Assembly (NCBI RefSeq): GCF_963576615.1
Contig: NC_088711.1
Location: 2,294,001 to 2,358,000 of the forward strand
Source of the DNA: Watersipora subatra
Lineage: Eukaryota > Bryozoa > Gymnolaemata > Cheilostomatida > Watersiporidae
DNA length: 64,000 nucleotides
Direction: 5' to 3'
The notes beneath the pieces were generated by a model. It worked only from the letters and a program-made list of their open reading frames with translations. It ran no database searches and was not told the origin of the DNA. The translations under genes and the position numbers were made by a program. Numbering within the stretch: the stretch's first letter is position 1; every line of letters begins with the position of its first letter. Below are positions 58,601 through 64,000 of the stretch, one piece after another.

Positions 58601-59820
58601 AACTTTCTCCGTGGACTCAATGAATAGAAAAAATTCGTGAAGCAGAACGTGTTCTCTCACTTGCCAAGGTTACCCTTAGAAGATGTCAAGCAGTGTACCT
58701 CTTCAACTTATCTGTGTTTTAGTGCCAGTTGTTTGACAAATACACATTCGCTGTGTCAGATAAGGAGCATTCATAGAGTGTTGTGCATACGCAAGCGCGT
58801 ATGGCAGGCAATTAGGCTATGACTGTAAGCTTGAGCTTTGTGATAGTGCGGAGTTGCATATGTCAGTGTATGCTAACACAATGCAACCTTGCACGTAGGA
58901 AGGAAGCGTGAATGATTTTAATCCCTTTTCAATCAGGGTTGCTAAGCAGCGGCTAAACATTACAATATATTAAACACATGAGATAAGTTCCCAAGTCAGC
59001 GAATGAGGGCACGATTTATAAAGCTTTCAAGTAGAGTCAATCAAAGACAAGTAATATTTAATTCCTTCAACTATGCACATGCTCACTCTCTAGCAAAAAA
59101 AACTAGCATTGAGCCAATGTAAAACATTGCTTTGACAATCATAGACACAACCTTCAATGATCTGCCAAAAATACGAACAGCATAATACTTGGCTAGCGGA
59201 AGGTACATTTCCTATAACCTCCTTCTGCCACAAACCGGTGTGGTAAGCCACACACGGATCTCTTTAACCTTCAATGTAATAACCTTTAACCTTTAACTGA
59301 GATACTAGAAGATAACAATAATATTTTTTAACAACCATTTTTATTATCTATAGAAATATATGAAATGTAACCACGTACTAAACAACCGACCTTAACAATT
59401 AGCAACTCCATATATATGCTGTCAACAGCGAACTGATGAACCCGCACTTTGTAACCATACATAACATACATGTACATGCAAGTCGTGTCCAACTGTGAAG
59501 TACAAGTAGCGATTCCAGGGGTACCATTTCTGAATTTCCATGATGCTCGTATCATGTAAGTATTGTCAGACCTCTGATGACTTCTACTTAAAATGTTCAG
59601 CAACTACAAAGTAGTAATAATATAATCTCTCACTCCTGAACTCTATTCATCAGTCTGGAAGATGAAACAATAAAGATGCATAAGATTTTGGAGAAACAAG
59701 AAACTGACATGGGCAGTTCAAGTTTTTTAGTTTTATCAAACTTTAAAACTTCTGAGCTACAAAGTGAAGAGTGAGTAGTTATATCTATGGTTATTCTATG
59801 ATGATTGTAAGATGCACAGT
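58601..59820. other. Intergenic DNA, nothing assigned
   Basis: Open frames at 58637-58822 (+) and 59328-59603 (-) lack splice partners or recognisable domains. Confidence 0.35.
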
Positions 59821-59902
59821 GTGACAGTGTTACAGCGTTACAGCGCTACAGCGTTACAGCGATACAATGTTACAGCGGTACAACGTTACAGAGTTACAGT
59901 GT
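59821..59902. repeat. 11-bp tandem repeat (TTACAGCG-type)
   Basis: About seven imperfect units such as GTTACAGCGCTACAGC with 10-11-bp spacing. Confidence 0.8.
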
Positions 59903-61101
59903 TATGAGAGTTGAGAAGGAAGGAATTAGAATTGGCTACTAACGATGTCTATGACTTAATTGACTATTTATTTGTACTAGTTGTCAGACTTCTCGTCATC
60001 AGCCATACTGGAGCTGGTTCTGTTCATATTTATCAAATGACTTGTACTTTTATAGACTCCTTCTAACTTCCAGATTTGTTCCAGTCATGAATATAAATAC
60101 TATAAAATGTAGCGCCGACAGGGATAGCTCTCAACTTTGCAATTTTGTGCATTGAGTTGGGTGATCTCTTTAGCTTTTATAGGCCTACTCATCAAATCTC
60201 CTTTACAAATGGCCATCATAGATATAAAACTTACTGAAATTTTTAATAAAAAAGATCTATTGGTACTGTATAATGGCATCCCTAGTAGCGTGTGAGTTTA
60301 ACACTTTTAAAGGTGCCCGCCACAAAGATGATAGTCCAGACATAAGCATAGGTAATTGATCAGGGGAAAACGACTAAAATGAGCCAAAGCTTATTTTTTG
60401 AAATAATTATAGACTAAGCTACACCAGATCAATTGCATGAGTAAAATAGAGCCTTCCTTCCCGTAAGATAATAGAATTTGTCTGTCAGTTTGTCAGACTG
60501 TCAATCTGTGAGTCTGTCAATTAGTGAGCCTGATAGGACCTCAAGCTTAAGAACCTAAGACTTGACATAGATGATGCAAATAGTAGGCTAAAAACATTTA
60601 TTGACATATTCAGGAGAAAATACGAAGAGTTATTATAATAAGTAGCTTGTCTGGTAGCATTTTTATGTGCAGGTTTCTTATATTCAGCATTTGATTGTAC
60701 TAAGCATATGTAAGCAATACAGTACACCCCCTTGAGCATGGGGTAGCCAATCAGAAGCGCCTATTCTGTATAATTACTATAACTAGAGTTGGAGATCTAA
60801 GGCTGAGTTACAAATATAACTGCAAATATACATGATAGGAATTTGTGCTGCTGGTGCATCAGCCTTTGCTGGTGAGTTCTGGATATCATTCCGCGGATCA
60901 CCTTGTGGATTCGGTATGGACATTTTGAATATGGCCATATCGCTCAGCAGATATGAATGTGCATTCAGAAGTATTTGTGTAGCAGTTTGCTGTGTTGTGA
61001 AGCGATACATCATGATCTAGTACAAAAGAAAGCCTGTGGAAGTTACATTCAAAATGAATCGTTGTCTCACATAGATTTCCTAACATATTAATATCACTAC
61101 A
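59903..61101. other. Intergenic DNA; one two-strand open region
   Basis: At 60783-61020 both strands are open (minus: MSIPNPQGDPRNDIQNSPAK; plus: ICAAGASAFAGEFWISF). Neither matches a family I know and no splice partner is evident. TCTGTCAGTTTGTCAGACTG at 60480-60530 is a short tandem-like stretch. Confidence 0.3.
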
Positions 61102-61498
61102 CAGTGCGCCCTCCAGTTGCGATGTCTCTGTTAGACGACTTTTTTGCCTTGCAATGTCACACACAATATTTTTTTGTCCCTGCCATACAACATTTTTTTC
61201 GCCATACAATATCAACAAAATTTCTCTTGAAATTAAAGTTTAACAGTTGATGAGCTGAATACGTTGAAATAACAAAGATGCCAATTTGCTTTTTGCCGAA
61301 ATCCATCTCAAAACGCCTGATGCTCGCTCACTCAGTTCAACCTTATTCATTATAAGTTACAGCGAAAACGAAACTAGAAACAGCTAAGTGATAGAATATT
61401 AGATGATGACAAAGTTGATGTTCAGTTTAGTATAATTAATACTAAAACTTTGCTTTGTGTATGTGTTTAGTAAGTTAAATTCAATGCTTATGTTATAC

Positions 61499-61538
<40 letters not shown>

Positions 61539-61855
61539 CGAAAATAAGAACTCCTTACTATACGTACTGCACGTAGTAAGTAGTACATTGTATGGTTGCA
61601 ATTTTATTGCAGACCATAACTACTAAATACACTAAATACACTAGTTACTGTAGGTAACTATAGTTACTAAGATTAACATACTATTTTATTACTAATTTTT
61701 AATATGTACTGTACTTATATACAATTTTATTCTTTTTCATCAAGGGGTGTTTGTATTTGATAGTTACTATTGGTTTTTAAACCCCTCTACATGACATTTT
61801 TGCTGTACGATGCCAACACTGAACTGAATTAAAATTGCATGGCGAGGGTCCACTG
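61102..61855. mobile_element. Probable Tc1/mariner-like MITE, 754 bp
   Basis: The left end CAGTGCGCCCTCC and the right end (other strand) CAGTGGACCCTCGCC are imperfect inverted repeats. The right end is followed by TA. The left flank is CA and not TA, and the interior is eroded; it includes a (GTCT)n run. Family assignment is tentative. Confidence 0.5.
61498..61538. repeat. (GTCT)n microsatellite
   Basis: Ten tandem GTCT units inside the putative MITE. Confidence 0.95.
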
Positions 61856-62321
61856 TATAAGGGTCCGCTCTCTTTCTATGGCAATATTAATACCATTATA
61901 AAAAGAATGGTTCCGGTACGCAAACAGTTCTCAGGAATATCAAGCTAGCTTCATTTGTAAAAAGACATTTGTACAAACATTTTTTTTACATTCACAGAAT
62001 TGATCAATGCTTAAAAAGTTGAATTACCGCAATATATCTGGTAGCAAATGGAGTGTACATGAGGCTAATCATAACCCAAATCAGTTTAGCAGTAACTTAC
62101 TATGTTTGTTTGTATACCACAAACAGTATTTCTGATGGTCTTTTTTTCTATGTCAATAACAAATTTGAATAAAATGTGGAGGCTATTTTAGGCTAACATT
62201 AGATTGTAAACTAGAATTTATGATTTATTAGCAGAGCCTAGAGTTACATCTAATACTGAAAAAATATTTGTCAGAAGCAAATGACTCAATCACTAAAGAA
62301 AAGAAATAAAAGAAAGCAGTT

Positions 62322-62329
62322 GCTTTATC

Positions 62330-62361
<32 letters not shown>

Positions 62362-62722
62362 CCTATCTATCTATCCATCTATCTATCTGTCTACCTATCT
62401 ATTTATCTATCTATCCATCTATCTATATATCTATCCATCCATCTATCTATTTATCTATCTATTTATCTATCTATCTATCTACCTATCTATCTATCCAACT
62501 ATCTATCTATCTATCTATCTATCAATCAATCAATCAATCTATCTATCTATCTATCTATCTAACTATCTATGTATCTATCTATCTATCTATCTAACTAACT
62601 ATCTATCTATCTAACTATCTATCTATCTCTCTATCTATCAATCTATCTATCTATTGATCTATCTCTCTATCTATCTATCTATCTCTCTATCTATCTATAT
62701 ATCTCTCTATCTATCTTTATCT
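62322..62722. repeat. (CTAT)n microsatellite, about 400 bp
   Basis: About 100 CTAT units with scattered CCAT, TTAT, CAAT and CTCT variants. The Ile-Tyr-Leu-Ser repeated open frame on the plus strand is a by-product. Confidence 0.97.
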
Positions 62723-64000
62723 CTCATCTCTATTTCTATTTATGAAGATTTTAATAATTTCAACTCTAATCCATATTAGGGTGCTTATCATTTTCAAATG
62801 CCTTTGTTGATGAACTAGATTTAAAAATTTTTTTTTGAGATTTCTTGCTAGCATTTTACGCTCAGGCACTCCAAGAAGCCAAACGCCTTCTTTTATAGCT
62901 TCTTTACAGATATGCCTTTGTCAGTTTACATTCTTTTCTTTTTTACCCAGAGCAATAGCTAGCATGTCTACATTGTGACCTCAGTGGCTTTCCATTTGGC
63001 AGCCATTCTTGTTTCCGAACTACAGACGTATAAGAGCTTACAACGCACTGGGATTAAGTCTAGCATTGCCCGGGATGTCATTCATTTTTAATGAGATAGC
63101 CTGCAGCACTTGTGAAAATTTTTAAGGCAAATGATTACACCGCTTCCATGACAACAACCCTTCAGAGTGTTCATTAAGGGTAATTGATAAAGGGGTAATT
63201 GTCCTTGATGCACGAGTTTCTAATCAGATCTGTGTTTATCAAGCTGATTCTCAGGAAATAAACAAATTTTTGAAACCTAATATTTTTGAGCTTGGTGGAT
63301 ATATGAGGGTGAATTGTGGACAAAATTGGCCAATAATTGTGGAAACCCATAGCTTGTATACATACAGACAGACAGACAGGCACACACACACCATGACAAA
63401 GTGTGATTTATTACTAGAGATTCATATTGGCAATAGAGTTGTCTTCTCATAAACTATGCAATCATAGAAACACCTTACTGTAAGTACTGTAACACAAGCA
63501 ATATTTAAGACAAACAACATGTCATGCCAAGCAGCATCCAATGGCACAGAGTGTCACTACAGAAGCCGTCAGGCAAAACTAACTAGTTAAAGCAACTCTT
63601 TAATGTAAAAGGGGGGAAAGTCATTATTGGAGTGGAGAAAAATGCGTGATCATAAACTGATCATAGCAGAAAAAAATGCAACATAATTTACTGTTATAAT
63701 ATTAGTAATGTTACTAGTGTCTTTTCTAATAGTGATGAAAGTTCTATAATTAGGTTGCCACTTATGACTTGTCTTGCATTTGCTTATAAAACATAAAGAG
63801 AATATCTCCAATCTGTGTAAATTGCATGTTTTATGCATACCATATATTGTGATGCAATTTATAACTTATAATCTATCATCTGCAATGGTTCAAGGTGATT
63901 TTGCTCACACCACGTAGACTCATAATGTTGGTCTGTTTGCAGTTTTATCCAATCAGGTTCCAGTGCTCAGTTCTTGAATCTGCGCACCAAGCACCAACAT
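62723..64000. other. Right-end DNA, nothing assigned
   Basis: Contains ACAGACAGACAGACAGGCAC and a short CA run at 63364-63391. A TTTGCAG followed by an open stretch at 63943-64000 could be the start of an exon running off the edge, but there is too little sequence to judge. Confidence 0.3.

Noticed and set aside
59328-59603. Minus-strand ORF with several Cys (SWKFRNGTPGIATCTSQ)
   Set aside because: No family match that I can name and no supporting splice sites.
60783-61020. Open frames on both strands, one Ala/Pro-rich
   Set aside because: No recognisable domain, no splice partner; strand cannot be decided.
62281-62562. Plus-strand ORF rich in Ile-Tyr-Leu-Ser
   Set aside because: Translation of the (CTAT)n microsatellite.
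63943-64000. Possible exon after TTTGCAG at the right edge
   Set aside because: Only about 58 bases are available; no frame can be tested.

Overview
The window is AT-rich nuclear DNA of an animal. It has spliced genes with GT-AG introns, ribosomal protein L32 with a 5' TOP start, a NAT10 homologue, a CUB/LDLa membrane protein of NETO type, and a dense load of transposons and minisatellites. The protein sequences look like those of a marine invertebrate, possibly lophotrochozoan, but I cannot name the organism. Nothing bacterial is present.

Five protein genes can be supported by joining exons whose splice phases agree. (1) NAT10/Kre33, minus strand, 24-6437: seven 5' exons (260 codons), the rest lying off the left edge. 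(2) RPL32, plus strand, about 10027-15330: complete, 137 aa, with a non-coding TOP first exon. (3) A dye-decolorizing (DyP-type) heme peroxidase, minus strand, 22747-30420: seven exons, 344 codons, first exon(s) not found. (4) A NETO-like CUB-CUB-LDLa-TM protein, minus strand, 41396-52776: ten exons, 523 aa, complete. (5) An unrecognised two-exon 209-aa protein, minus strand, 56868-57631.

Between and inside these genes are mobile elements, many with target-site duplications (TSDs) that can be read directly. A 1.1-kb hAT-like element sits in a NAT10 intron. Tc1/mariner-like, piggyBac-like and other MITEs sit in RPL32 introns. A 6.76-kb P-superfamily element (15524-22285) has an exact 8-bp TSD, long concentric inverted repeats and a decayed THAP transposase; it fills the RPL32-DyP interval. 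Two TTAA-flanked foldback elements lie in opposite orientation, one inside the P element and one in the last DyP intron. There is a decayed Ty3/Gypsy element with both LTRs (32971-37458), a non-LTR retrotransposon relic and two copies of a tRNA-derived SINE.

More than a dozen tandem arrays are present, mostly in introns of NAT10, DyP and the NETO-like gene or in the right-hand 12 kb. They include a nearly uniform 37-copy array of a 20-bp unit (47178-47917). A 217-bp almost perfect palindrome with smaller hairpins inside each arm lies at 7263-7479. From 57.8 kb to the right end I see only simple repeats, a probable MITE and unassigned DNA.

The genes have unrelated housekeeping, redox and synaptic roles and no evident functional link. 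The most interesting features are the structured P element, the intron-bearing animal DyP peroxidase, and the nested palindrome.
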